Below, piece after piece: positions 24,062-32,474 of a DNA stretch of 54,182 bases. Below the pieces are notes generated by a model. It saw nothing but the letters and a program-made list of their open reading frames with translations, searched no databases and had not been told where the DNA came from. Position numbers and translations under genes: made by a program. Source of the DNA: DATEDA01 sp963789885 (GTDB taxonomy: Bacteria > Pseudomonadota > Gammaproteobacteria > Burkholderiales > SG8-39). Within the stretch, counting starts at the first letter, position 1, and every line of letters begins with the position of its first letter. The stretch lies in contig CAWBNB010000069.1 of assembly GCA_963789885.1 (NCBI GenBank), forward strand, positions 1 to 54,182, read 5' to 3'.

Positions 24062-24541
24062 ATGGCCAAGAAAAACACGATCTGCCTGTGGTACGACGGC
24101 ACCGCTTTGGACGCCGCTCGGTTCTACGCCGAGACCTTCCCCGACAGCGCCGTGGGCGCGGTGATGCGAGCACCCGGTGACTATCCTGACGGCAAGCAGG
24201 GCGATATCCTGACCGTCGAGTTCACCGTGGCAGGCATTCCCTGCCTCGGACTCAACGGCGGGCCGCAGTTCAAGCACAACGAGGCGTTCTCATTCCAGAT
24301 CGCGACCGACGATCAGGCCGAAACCGATCGCTTGTGGAACGCGATTGTAGGAAACGGCGGCCAGGAAAGCGCGTGCGGGTGGTGTAAAGACAAGTGGGGC
24401 CTGAACTGGCAGATCACGCCACGCGCCCTCACCGACGCGATCTCCGACCCTGATCGCGCGGCGGCCAAGCGTGCGTTTGAAGCGATGATGAAGATGAGAA
24501 AAATCGACATCGCCGCGATCGAGGCGGCGCGGCGGGGCTGA
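24062..24541 (+). CDS. PhnB-like VOC-fold protein
   Basis: The protein has 159 residues. It belongs to the PhnB/YjdN branch of the glyoxalase/VOC fold, often labelled 3-demethylubiquinone-9 3-methyltransferase-like. Typical parts are ICLWYDGTALDAARFYAETF, GIPCLGLNGGPQFKHNEAFS, and CGWCKDKWGLNWQITPRAL followed by the helical AAKRAFEAMMKMRKIDIAAI tail. The true function of the group is not settled. A TAGGAG site precedes the ATG. The upstream gap (23.9-24.06 kb) shows a change of base composition, so the gene was probably joined here by a rearrangement. A truncated paralogue is at 46.5 kb. Confidence 0.85.
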   Translation: MAKKNTICLWYDGTALDAARFYAETFPDSAVGAVMRAPGDYPDGKQGDILTVEFTVAGIPCLGLNGGPQFKHNEAFSFQIATDDQAETDRLWNAIVGNGGQESACGWCKDKWGLNWQITPRALTDAISDPDRAAAKRAFEAMMKMRKIDIAAIEAARRG

Positions 24542-24579
24542 AAAGCGAGGTGGTCAACGGCGATCAGACATCGGCGCAA

Positions 24580-25432
24580 GGGTTGCGTTGCAAACGCGGG
24601 CTAAGAATTCAACGTCGCCGAAGAGGAACCAGGTAGAGGCTCAGTGCGCGCTGATCAGACCGTGATCGCCGCGTACCAGTCGCGACGAAGATCAAGTGGG
24701 ACACGTCGATCCTTGGACTGACAGATAAACTGCCGCTTGCGTATGCGGTGCGCGAGCTCAATCCCCGCGAGAGTGGTCGCGGCCGTGGTGAACGACTTGA
24801 ACCCGCGCATCGTCCCACAGCGTGCCTTAATCGCTCGGTGGTCTTGCTCGACGACGTTGTTCAGATACGCGCACGTTCGCACGTGCACGCCCCGCCATAC
24901 GGGATGCTCACGTCGCAGCAGCCGCAGCGCTTGGTGGCTCGGCCAGTGCCCGTCAAGTGTGACTTTGCGGGGCGGGCGATTCGGATGAGAGGAGAATGCC
25001 TTCCGGAAGAACGCTCGGGCCGCAGCGATGCCGCGGTCTTCACGCAAGAGGAAGTCGACGCTACGGCCCTGCTTGTCGACCGCTCGATATAGGTAGCACC
25101 ACTGACGTTTGACCGAGATATAGGTTTCGTCAACGCGCCAGGAGCAGCCGACCGGACGAGAGAATCGATCCCAGCGCTTCTCGAATTGGGGCACGTACCG
25201 TTGGACCCACCTGAAGATCGTGCTCGGCGCCACCGAGATGCCGCGCTCGAGCATCATGGCGGTGAGGTCGCGGTAAGAGAGCTTGTACGTCACGTACTAC
25301 CGGACGCACAGGAGGATGATCTCCTGATCGAAGTGACGACCCCTAAACATCGGATGGCGATAGCGACAAGCCATGGCGGTCTCCGGTGTGGCGGGATCGC
25401 GAGTCTACCCGGTGGCCGATGCAACAGAACCC
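24580..25432 (-). mobile_element. IS6-family insertion sequence (about 853 bp), transposase inactivated
   Basis: The proposed ends are GGGTTGCGTTGCA (24580-24592) and, inverted, TGCAACAGAACCC (25420-25432), matching at 11 of 13 positions. No 8-bp target duplication is seen (CGGCGCAA on the left, GAAAGACA on the right), which fits IS6-type cointegrates or later recombination. The transposase gene inside carries a nonsense codon. The promoter-proximal 55 bases are nearly the same as at the right end of the window. Confidence 0.8.
24655..25374 (-). pseudogene. IS6-family transposase with a TAG at codon 26
   Basis: The full frame is 239 codons from the ATG at 25374. Codon 26 (25297-25299) is TAG, where the related copy at 54.1 kb has TGG (CVRWYVTYKLSYRDL). 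Downstream, the IS6 DDE domain is intact: first Asp in SWRVDETYISVKRQW, second Asp in VTLDGHWPSH, Glu in NNVVEQDHRAIK, with the IS6 tail RCGTMRGFKSF. Re-initiation at the GTG at 25293 would give 212 residues but lose the N-terminal HFDQEII part, which probably contributes to end binding. It is likely a dead copy. Confidence 0.85.
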
Positions 25433-25437
25433 GAAAG

Positions 25438-25463
25438 ACAAAGGCCCCGATTGGGGCCTTTGT
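25438..25463 (-). terminator. Perfect 11-bp stem, terminator of the lipoprotein gene
   Basis: ACAAAGGCCCC (25438-25448) pairs with GGGGCCTTTGT (25453-25463) with a GATT loop. It lies 35 bp behind the stop of the minus-strand lipoprotein gene. A near-copy stands at 28806-28825. Confidence 0.75.
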
Positions 25464-25497
25464 GTTGTGGGGAGTGCGCGAGGTCTTCGCGCGCCCA

Positions 25498-26700
25498 TCA
25501 CCGGGTGCTGCAGGCAACAGCGGTCGGAATGCCGCAGACGATGATCTTCTGGATTGTCCTGTTCTCAGGATAACTCGTGTGCGCGGTGCTCGGATTTTCG
25601 AGAAAGCCGAAGTAGGTCGGCTTGTTGGATACGATCACGTCAACGGTCCGGTACCTCGCGCCCGCTTGCTGTTTGCTGCCGTGCAACGGGTAGGACAAGA
25701 GGTCGTTGGGGTCGGAAAAGGCGACTACTTGAATCGGCTCCCTCTCTGCCGCCGATAGGCCGAGAGCGCGCAGTCTGAATTTCTGCGCGGTACCGAACCG
25801 AAGGATCAGCTCGTTGAGCGGATCAGCAACCTCGTTGGTGGGCGGTGCGCCCGGAGCAATTAGGATGCGCGTGTCCTCGCCCGGAGCCGCGAGCGAGAGG
25901 ATGGGAATCTGATTCGCACCCATGAAGATCTGCGCCGTGCGCGCGAACGTCTGCTGCGCAGCCGCGCGATCGGCGGTTTTGCTCATCTTCAAGAGCGTAT
26001 CGAAGAACACCTTGCTCCCTAGACTTTCCGTGACAGCAAAGAGCGGCGCCTCTTCCGTCTCCGCGCGACGTTTGATCGATAGGGCTGATTTGTCAGCCGA
26101 GCGCGTCCCGGCTGCGCGCTCGATCGCTTGCGCCATCTGATCGCGAATGCGTTCGCGGGTGGGACCGACGTAGACCATCGCATCGGCCAGGCAATCGTCC
26201 AACAGACCGCTCTTTAGGGCGTCGTTGAGATCGGCCCGCTGATACGGATATTCCGGCTCGCCTTGGCAGAACTTGGCTTCCGCCGTATTGCGGTCGTCGT
26301 GTCGGTCGTAACAGAGGGTCTTCTTGAGCGGTATCGTCGCCGGCGACCACACGATGGCGTGTGTCCACAGCGCTTTGCCATTGATAGGAAAGGCAAGCGA
26401 GTACAACTCGGTTTCGCCGTCGAAGACTTCTCGGTTGTTTGCGAGGTCTTTTTCGTCGATGCGCCTGTCGCTGCCGAGGATCTCGAGCAGGCTATTGTTG
26501 CTCTTGACGACCCAGTCGGTGCCGTGCGTACACATGCCGTGGACGAGAAATACATCCACGTCCTTCACTTTCGTATTGGCGAGCATCTCAGCGATGCCGA
26601 TAGCCCGGGGTGAGTCTCCAATGATCTTCGGGGTGGCATACGGAGTCGCACAGGCAACAAGGAGGAATGCGACCGGAGAAAGCATGAGTTTCTTGATCAT
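25498..26700 (-). CDS. Lipoprotein with alpha/beta-hydrolase signature
   Basis: The protein has 400 residues. A lipoprotein signal (MIKKLMLSPVAFLLVAC) puts the lipidated cysteine at residue 17, so it sits on a membrane facing the periplasm or outside. VDVFLVHGMCTHGTDWVV (about 48-65) looks like the oxyanion-hole strand of alpha/beta hydrolases, and AVTESLGSKVFFDTLL carries a nucleophile-elbow-like T-E-S-L-G. A matching acid and histidine are not certain. Four or more further cysteines (LCYDRHDD, FCQGEPEY, DDCLADA) may form disulfides. Codons are less GC-biased than in the flanking regions. It is divergent from the 585-residue hydrolase. The function is unknown; esterase or lipase is possible. 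Confidence 0.65.
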   Translation of the reverse strand: MIKKLMLSPVAFLLVACATPYATPKIIGDSPRAIGIAEMLANTKVKDVDVFLVHGMCTHGTDWVVKSNNSLLEILGSDRRIDEKDLANNREVFDGETELYSLAFPINGKALWTHAIVWSPATIPLKKTLCYDRHDDRNTAEAKFCQGEPEYPYQRADLNDALKSGLLDDCLADAMVYVGPTRERIRDQMAQAIERAAGTRSADKSALSIKRRAETEEAPLFAVTESLGSKVFFDTLLKMSKTADRAAAQQTFARTAQIFMGANQIPILSLAAPGEDTRILIAPGAPPTNEVADPLNELILRFGTAQKFRLRALGLSAAEREPIQVVAFSDPNDLLSYPLHGSKQQAGARYRTVDVIVSNKPTYFGFLENPSTAHTSYPENRTIQKIIVCGIPTAVACSTR

Positions 26701-26967
26701 CCGTGCGCTCCTTTGCGTTCGAGAGCAGTTCTGGCGTTCGGGTCGATATCACACCGACGATCCTGCGCTCGCTCCATACCCCAGTGCAAGGAATCGCATG
26801 CAAGGGAGTTCTGCCGGAGTCGTTCGCTACGGGTTTTGCCGGGGTTGCGCGGTTGGGCACAAAGGCCCAGGGCGGGCTAATCCATCCGGCCTATTGATCC
26901 CGTTTCAACGATCGGTTCAGAGTCGACCGACGCCGTCGCTCTGACGAGTCCGATCCGGGAGGCCCAC

Positions 26968-28725
26968 ATGTGGAAAGCCACCGCGTTCAATAGCAACCGT
27001 GTGTGGGGTCCGATCACGGTCATCGAGTTCGAGGAGGGGGTGTTCACCAGTGAGCGGGTGCTTCAGGCGGCTAAAGGGCCCCTTCCCGCAACACATCAGC
27101 ATCTCCTCCGGTACCTCGAAGAGGAGGCGAAGTCCCCCGAACTCTCGCGTGACGCCATTGAAGTCTGGGGGAAAGCCGCTCAGGCGGAGTCGGAGCATTT
27201 CGATTGGGCAGGTGCACCGAAGCTCAAGGTACTCGAGGAGGCGCTTGCGCTCTACCCTCTCGGTGAGCAAACACCGAGCACAGCGGGGAAGCCATCAACG
27301 CTCGCGTGGCACGACCACACCGGCGTGATCATCCCGCTCACTGGCGACGAGGAGCGCGTCCTCCTTGAGTACACGCCAAGCACGGCCAACGAGCATCGGC
27401 TGGAGCGGCTTAAGTTCCGCTATGCCGGTTCCGAGTATGTCCTCGAAACGATACTCGACTGGCGCGGGTATTTCGGCCGGAAGAGCGGGCTCATCGACGG
27501 CTGGAGAACGATGCGGCGCAGCGGCAAAGGTTTCGTCGCGTCGCTCAAGGGCACGTTCGGGATCGTAGTTGGTTCCGTCTTGCGTCGTCTCACCCGTCCG
27601 GAGCCGACGCCCGAATGGGACCGGACGGCGAAGCCCCGGCTCATCCGGATGTCGGAGAAGTATCGCCACATCGCAGCGGCCTGTCCCGATCTGTCCACGA
27701 TGGCACCGGTGGCGCACGATCGGGCAGCCGTCTTCGTCCACGGGACGGTTTCCTGCGGCATTCAAAGCTTGAAGGATCTCTACCCGGCTCCAGCGCTCCC
27801 GCCGGGGCCCATCTACCGGTACGAACACGACACGTTCCTCAAACTGCAGACGAACGGTCTCGAGCTTGCCGGGCTCATCCGGGACCGCATCGACGCGAAG
27901 CACCTCCTCATCGCGGCCCACTCGCGTGGCGGGCTGGTAGCGAAGATCGCGGCGCACCAGCTCAAGAACGACAGATATCCGGCGGACGTCTCCCTCTGCA
28001 CGTTTGGAACCCCGTACTTGGGCACGCCGCTCGTCGCGCAAGGGAAGAAGGCGCTCAATCTCCTCTACAAACTCGGAGAGGACATGGTGGGCGCCATTCC
28101 CGGCGTGACGCTGCTCACGAAAGGCTTCTTCTGCGTGGTGGATGCTCCCACCCTTCCGTCCGGGATCAGCGTCATGGACGAGGATTCAGACGGTCTTCCC
28201 GCGATCGCGATGCTTGGCGATCTCGCGAAGACCCGCGCGTGGGGGAGTGACTTCGACATGAACGGAGCGCCATCGGGCTTTGGGGTCATGGTGGAGGGGG
28301 CACTCTTGGGCGCGCTCGAGGGTCGACCGCATGACCTCGTGGTGCCGACGGCGTCAGCGCTTGGATTTGGCAGGGCACAGCCCATACTGTCCTGCTCCCA
28401 CGTCCACTACTTTGGCGAACCAGCGGTGCAGACAGCGATAGCAGCGTTCCTTGTTCCGGCTACAGCTCCCGTTCCGCCCGCACCTCCCGCTTCGGTTACA
28501 GCTCCCGCTCCGGTTGCAGATCCACCCGATGTCGCGGGCGCCTCTTCACCCTCATCCAGGAGAGAAGACCATCCCGATCATCTCGTCATTGGCGGTGTTC
28601 GAGTTCCAAAGCGGACGGAGAACCCGCAGGGAGGGACCGAGGAGAAGCCTGCCGATCCCTATGCGCGCCTTAAGGAGCAGCGCGACAAGGCGGGGGAGTC
28701 CAAGCTCAAGCCCAAGCCCAAGTGA
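26968..28725 (+). CDS. Large lipase-like alpha/beta hydrolase
   Basis: The protein has 585 residues. The N-terminal 240 are unrecognised. The hydrolase core (about 250-490) has the HG oxyanion strand AAVFVHGTVSCGIQS, the nucleophile elbow AAHSRGGLVAK with Ser319, FGTPYLGTPL behind it, a probable acid in GRPHDLVVPTASA and a probable histidine in SCSHVHYFG. The GTP-Y-GTPL pattern resembles triacylglycerol lipases and PGAP1-like enzymes. The C-terminal 95 residues are proline/alanine-rich, then charged, and probably disordered. No signal peptide is seen. The ATG at 26968 follows GGGAGG. It may be a lipid- or ester-cutting effector; the paired divergent lipoprotein hints at a two-part function. 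Confidence 0.7.
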   Translation: MWKATAFNSNRVWGPITVIEFEEGVFTSERVLQAAKGPLPATHQHLLRYLEEEAKSPELSRDAIEVWGKAAQAESEHFDWAGAPKLKVLEEALALYPLGEQTPSTAGKPSTLAWHDHTGVIIPLTGDEERVLLEYTPSTANEHRLERLKFRYAGSEYVLETILDWRGYFGRKSGLIDGWRTMRRSGKGFVASLKGTFGIVVGSVLRRLTRPEPTPEWDRTAKPRLIRMSEKYRHIAAACPDLSTMAPVAHDRAAVFVHGTVSCGIQSLKDLYPAPALPPGPIYRYEHDTFLKLQTNGLELAGLIRDRIDAKHLLIAAHSRGGLVAKIAAHQLKNDRYPADVSLCTFGTPYLGTPLVAQGKKALNLLYKLGEDMVGAIPGVTLLTKGFFCVVDAPTLPSGISVMDEDSDGLPAIAMLGDLAKTRAWGSDFDMNGAPSGFGVMVEGALLGALEGRPHDLVVPTASALGFGRAQPILSCSHVHYFGEPAVQTAIAAFLVPATAPVPPAPPASVTAPAPVADPPDVAGASSPSSRREDHPDHLVIGGVRVPKRTENPQGGTEEKPADPYARLKEQRDKAGESKLKPKPK

Positions 28726-28805
28726 GCGACCAGGGCAGGCTCGAGGAGCATAAGCCGCAGTAGCGGCCCATCACCGTAGGTCAGCACGCTGGCGGCGCGA
28801 AAGGC

Positions 28806-28825
28806 AAGGCCCCGAGTGGGGCCTT
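28806..28825. terminator. Bidirectional terminator between convergent genes
   Basis: AAGGCCCC (28806-28813) and GGGGCCTT (28818-28825) around GAGT, placed between the ends of the hydrolase gene and the convergent hypothetical gene. The hairpin and the following GTGTTGTGGG are nearly the same as at 25441-25472. Confidence 0.75.
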
Positions 28826-28848
28826 CGTGTTGTGGGTCAGGTCGGGGA

Positions 28849-29484
28849 CTACTTCAAGTACGCGGGGCCGTGTTTGCGCAGGCGGACAGTGGTGTGCTTG
28901 GTGCTTTTCTTGCGGTCGTTCGACGCGTCTTTGCCGCCGGTGATCGAGAACTCATAGGAGAACTCCACGGTATCTGCGCGTGAGAGCGTCTTCGCGTTAT
29001 CGTCCTTGAGCCGTATGACGATCGTGCTTGACTCCGCGGGGGCGACGTAGAGGGGGAGCCGGTCCACCTGTTTCTTCCAAAAGAATTCGCCAGTCGGTAC
29101 TTCGCCGGGAGCTGGTGTGTCGCCCGGAATCCTGACGCCCCCTTCTTTGCGCTTTGGCAGAGCGACGTCGAAGTCGAAGTTCGGGCCCGGCTTCGTGACG
29201 GCGAGGGACTCCACATAGCCGCCGTGAATCGTCGTATTCACGAACTCGAGCGCGAGCACGTAGTGCGCGTGCTCCGTCCAACTGGCTAAGACGCGCGATG
29301 CCATCGGGCCTTCGTTCTTGAGGAACGTCACCAGCGCATCGGCCCCCTTGATCCCGAGATCGGCGAGGCTTTTCGAGCCTCCGGAGATCATGGCGGCGAT
29401 GAAGGCAATTTCCGCGCCGGTGAGGACCGCCTGCGGTTCCCGGCTGCGCGACGCAATCCCCGTTGGTCTCATGGAAGCGGCCAT
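28849..29484 (-). CDS. Hypothetical protein, 211 residues, convergent with the hydrolase
   Basis: No family is recognised. The first 60 residues contain two amphipathic or hydrophobic helices (AEIAFIAAMISGGSKSLADL, then ADALVTFLKN). The rest looks like one beta-sandwich (HAHYVLALEFVNTTIHGGYV, then STIVIRLKDDN, then VEFSYEFSITGG). It ends in a basic tail. The start at 29484 has only a weak ribosome site. A later ATG in the same frame near 29469 (MRPTG) is possible. It has the same lower GC as the two hydrolase-type genes, with which it shares terminator style, so the three probably arrived together. Confidence 0.55.
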   Translation of the reverse strand: MAASMRPTGIASRSREPQAVLTGAEIAFIAAMISGGSKSLADLGIKGADALVTFLKNEGPMASRVLASWTEHAHYVLALEFVNTTIHGGYVESLAVTKPGPNFDFDVALPKRKEGGVRIPGDTPAPGEVPTGEFFWKKQVDRLPLYVAPAESSTIVIRLKDDNAKTLSRADTVEFSYEFSITGGKDASNDRKKSTKHTTVRLRKHGPAYLK

Positions 29485-29877
29485 GTGTTGTTCCTATTGA
29501 AGGCGGTAAGGGGCGAGTGTACCCAGGCGCCGGGATGTGCCACGGAGACACGTTTTGGCGACGCCATGGAAAGCACGGAGAGATGCGGGGCTAGGCGCTT
29601 TCTTGCACGGTTTGACGGATTGCCGAACTAATGGCCGCTAGCGACCGGCCGATCACCGCCTGTTGGTGTCGCCCCTCCCGTGGACGATGCGGACGTAATC
29701 CAGGTCACCTCACGCACCCAGCGGCGCACGTTGTAGCGATGACGTTTAGAAAGGTCTGCTGCGCATTCGCAAGATGGGATTCGCAGTTAGTTCTTGCGAC
29801 AGAACCAAGAAGCAAGGGCCCTGGGACTCCCAGAGCCCTTGGTAACGGCCTAGTCGCGGCAGCGGGAGGGGAGACCG
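29485..29877. terminator. Non-coding gap holding the lactonase terminator (29814-29840)
   Basis: AAGGGCCCTGGG (29814-29825) pairs with CCCAGAGCCCTT (29829-29840) with one mismatch, 37 bp behind the stop of the minus-strand lactonase gene. No gene is visible in the remaining sequence. Confidence 0.6.
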
Positions 29878-31134
29878 CTATACCGGCTGGCCGAACTCGA
29901 CATCAACGGGGGTCGGAGTGTGCACGACTGCGCCGGTCGGCTTCAGCTCACCGTTCGACCGATTGATGCGGAACACGACGATGGTATCGGTGTTCTGGTT
30001 GGCCGCGTAGAGGAAGGTCCCCGAGGGGTCGATGTTCATCCCGCGCGGCCACTCCCCGAGCGTCGACTGCCAGCCGATCACTTTGAGCCTACCCGTGTGC
30101 TGGTCGATGTCGAACATGGTGATACTGTTGTGGCCGCGGTTCGTGTTGTAGAGGAACTGCCCGCTCGGGTGGATGCGGATCTCGGCGGTGGTGTTGGTCC
30201 CGGTGAAGCTCTTGGGCAGCGTCGAGATTGTCTGCAGCCAAATAAACGCGCCTCGCACTGGATCGTAGTTGAAGACCGTGATGGTGGAGACGAGCTCGTC
30301 GAGGACGTACGCGCGTTGTCGGTTGAGGTGGAAGGCCATGTGGCGCGGACCGGAACCCGAGGCCACGGGGGCAAACGGCACGGTGTTCTGGCTAAACAAG
30401 CCCGTGCCGAGGTTGAGATTCAAGACGTTGACCTTGTCCGCGCCCAGGTCGACGCCGAAGATGTGATTGCCGTCGAGGTCGGTGAGGATCTGGTGCGCGT
30501 GTGGCCCTTCCTGGCGGGCGGGATTGGGGCCGGTGCCGTTGCCTACACTCTGGAACTCATCGGTCCTCGGGCCGATGGATCCGTCGGACAAGATCCGAAA
30601 GACCGGGAAGTCGCCGGAGGTGTAGTTGGCCGCGAGGAGGTACTTGCCTGAAGGGTGCACGCTCAGATGGGTGGTGTCCTTCCCGTTCGCCGACGCGGTG
30701 TTGAGGAAGGTGAGCTTTCCGGTCGTCTGATCGATGGCGTAGGCACTCACGTGGCCATCGGTCTCCTCGTTGACCGAGTAGAGATGCGTCTTTGATGGAT
30801 CGAGCGCGAGGTATGACGGGTTCGAGGCGGGAACGATTTGGACCGGAGTGAGGTCACCATCGCGAGAGTGCATCCTGAACACGTAGATGCCGGCCGCCGA
30901 ACTCGGATGAGTTCCGCCGGGCGGGACGCCCGGAGCCGTATAGGTGCCGACATAGACGAATCGTGCCGTGGCGCGCGACGGTTTATCGTCCGAGTCGTGA
31001 TCATGATCTTCGGCAAACGTGCGAGGTGCGACGCCGGCAAGCGCCGTCGCACCGAGGAGCGGAAGAAATTGCCGACGGGTGATACCGGACGGAGCAGGCT
31101 TCGAATCGCGGGTGTCGTTGTCTGACGGAGCCAT
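29878..31134 (-). CDS. Tat-exported beta-propeller lactonase-family protein
   Basis: The protein has 418 residues. A Tat signal (ITRRQFLPLLGATALAGVAP, residues 18-37) is followed by a histidine/aspartate-rich linker and a seven-bladed propeller of the 6-phosphogluconolactonase/YncE type. Repeated blade motifs are seen: NPSYLALDPSKTHLYSVNE, THLSVHPSGKYLLAANY, HAHQILTDLDGNHIFGVDLG, EIRIHPSGQFLYNTNRGH and RGMNIDPSGTFLYAANQ. True lactonases of this fold are cytosolic and lack a Tat signal, so a periplasmic role on another substrate is likely. An AGGAAAG-type ribosome site precedes the ATG at 31134. It is probably a single-gene unit. Confidence 0.85.
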   Translation of the reverse strand: MAPSDNDTRDSKPAPSGITRRQFLPLLGATALAGVAPRTFAEDHDHDSDDKPSRATARFVYVGTYTAPGVPPGGTHPSSAAGIYVFRMHSRDGDLTPVQIVPASNPSYLALDPSKTHLYSVNEETDGHVSAYAIDQTTGKLTFLNTASANGKDTTHLSVHPSGKYLLAANYTSGDFPVFRILSDGSIGPRTDEFQSVGNGTGPNPARQEGPHAHQILTDLDGNHIFGVDLGADKVNVLNLNLGTGLFSQNTVPFAPVASGSGPRHMAFHLNRQRAYVLDELVSTITVFNYDPVRGAFIWLQTISTLPKSFTGTNTTAEIRIHPSGQFLYNTNRGHNSITMFDIDQHTGRLKVIGWQSTLGEWPRGMNIDPSGTFLYAANQNTDTIVVFRINRSNGELKPTGAVVHTPTPVDVEFGQPV

Positions 31135-31635
31135 GGGAACTTTCCTCCTTTGTTGTCGAGAGACGGTGGGGTGTTCCAGACGCGCGCAACCTCATTAGAT
31201 CAGGCTTGAGCGCGTCGTCTAGTAAACCAACCGTAGCGGTGGAAGACAAGCGTTTTTCCATACATGAGCAGGACGGCGCCTGTCCTTCCCGGTTTACGTC
31301 CCGGGACGTAAACGGTGGCGACGCCAACGCGCAACGGCAGACGTCGGAGCAGAAGTACTGGAACGCCCTGATGCCGAACTATCGAACTATCCCGAACTAA
31401 TCGTCGGAAAGGTGCAATTAATTGATCGAAATTGACGCGAGAGAGGTAGGTGAACGTGCGGGGACCTGTGGGCGACCTCGCACGCTCACGTAGGCCCGCC
31501 TGTGCCGGCGTGCGTTTGTGTCTCGCGCCAACCGGAGCTTGCGTGAAATTTGCGTGAGTCAGCTCCGCAAAGTGCTGCATGGTGCTGCAAAAGACGCAAC
31601 GGGCGTCCTCGTAAGATGTTGATTTCAAAATCGCT
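31135..31635. other. Non-coding stretch with a 22-bp perfect palindrome
   Basis: Positions 31292-31313 form a fully self-complementary 22-bp dyad centred on CCCGGG, with outer arms GTTTACGTC. At 31375-31400 the word CGAACTA occurs three times with spacings of 9 and 10 bases. An open frame on the minus strand (31200-31628) has no family resemblance or ribosome site. The stretch ends at a tRNA-Lys scrap, so it may be the regulatory end of an integrated element. Confidence 0.5.
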
Positions 31636-31637
31636 GC

Positions 31638-31680
31638 AGCTTTTAATCCGTTGGTCGCAGGTGCGAATCCTGCACGCCCT
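31638..31680 (+). tRNA. 3' half of tRNA-Lys(UUU), probable attachment-site scar
   Basis: From CTTTTAATCCG (anticodon loop with TTT) through TTGGTC and the T arm GCAGG-TGCGAAT-CCTGC to ACGCCC, the sequence follows the 3' half of Burkholderiales tRNA-Lys(UUU) as I remember it. The T loop has TGCGAAT for TTCGAAT, and one base of the acceptor is missing. The 5' half of the gene is absent, so no tRNA can be made. Integrases commonly leave such 3' copies at one end of an island. No integrase lies next to it. Confidence 0.65.
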
Positions 31681-31762
31681 AAGAAGCCATTCAGGGACTT
31701 AGTGTGTTCCGCGGTCCCGCGCCGAAGTAGAACGTAGGGAAATGGCTGAGATCACTCGTGGG

Positions 31763-32202
31763 TCAGTCCGGCGGCTTCCACTCGCCGGAAGCGTTCGCGA
31801 CGGAGCCGCCGTCGAAGACCAGCCGGGTCGACCCGCCGGGCAGCACCACTCGGCCGCAAGCCGGGGTCGATCGCCGCGCAGCGCGTCGCAAAGCCTGGCG
31901 TGCAACACGCCGAACGGCATCGCGGCGTACTCCTTTCCCGACAGGGCGAGGAGCGGCGCGGCGTACTGCTGGCCGGACCGTTCGGCGCCCTTGGCGGTTC
32001 CCTCGACAGCGAGGACGACTGCCCAGAGATCGTCCGCGACGGCCTCGGGAAAAGGCGGCAGGAACGTGCGGTAACCGCCGCCTGCGAGGGCGGCCACGAG
32101 CGCAGGCACGGCCTGGGCCAGGACGGTCAACCACTCGCAGCCGCTGTGGAAATCACCGAAGCGCGGGAACCGGAGCGCCCACTGCGTCGCGTAGATGCTC
32201 AT
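31763..32202 (-). pseudogene. Small hypothetical protein with one frame break
   Basis: From the ATG at 32202 the frame reads MSIYATQWALRFPRFGDFHS and GYRTFLPPFPEAVADDLWAV, then breaks near 31850. In another frame it ends as VVLPGGSTRLVFDGGSVAN to a TGA at 31763-31765. Joined, it is about 145 residues. The type (short, no signal, tryptophan-rich start) resembles small proteins of unknown role on plasmids and ICEs. The next gene on the strand (32475-33074) precedes it by about 270 bp. Confidence 0.5.
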
Positions 32203-32474
32203 CGGATGCGCGTCGCGGCGGTGGCGGGATCGCAAGGAGAAAAGCGGGGAGAAGCGGGCAACCCGCAACCGGGAACGTTCAACCTGCGACCGGCAACCGC
32301 CCGGACCGCATCAGCAACCATGGGGCGTCGCGATCCGGGCTTGCGCTATCGGGCGCGCGCCCGGCCTGGAATGCCTGATCCCGTTCTGTACAGGTGGCTG
32401 GAAGCTTCTCCCCGGCCGCGTGCGGGCACTCGTCGTGCGCCCGGCGGGCGGCACCGCCGGGCGGGCACGGCGGA

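Noticed and set aside
31200..31628. 142-codon open frame on the minus strand
   Set aside because: It crosses the 22-bp palindrome, has no family resemblance and no ribosome site.
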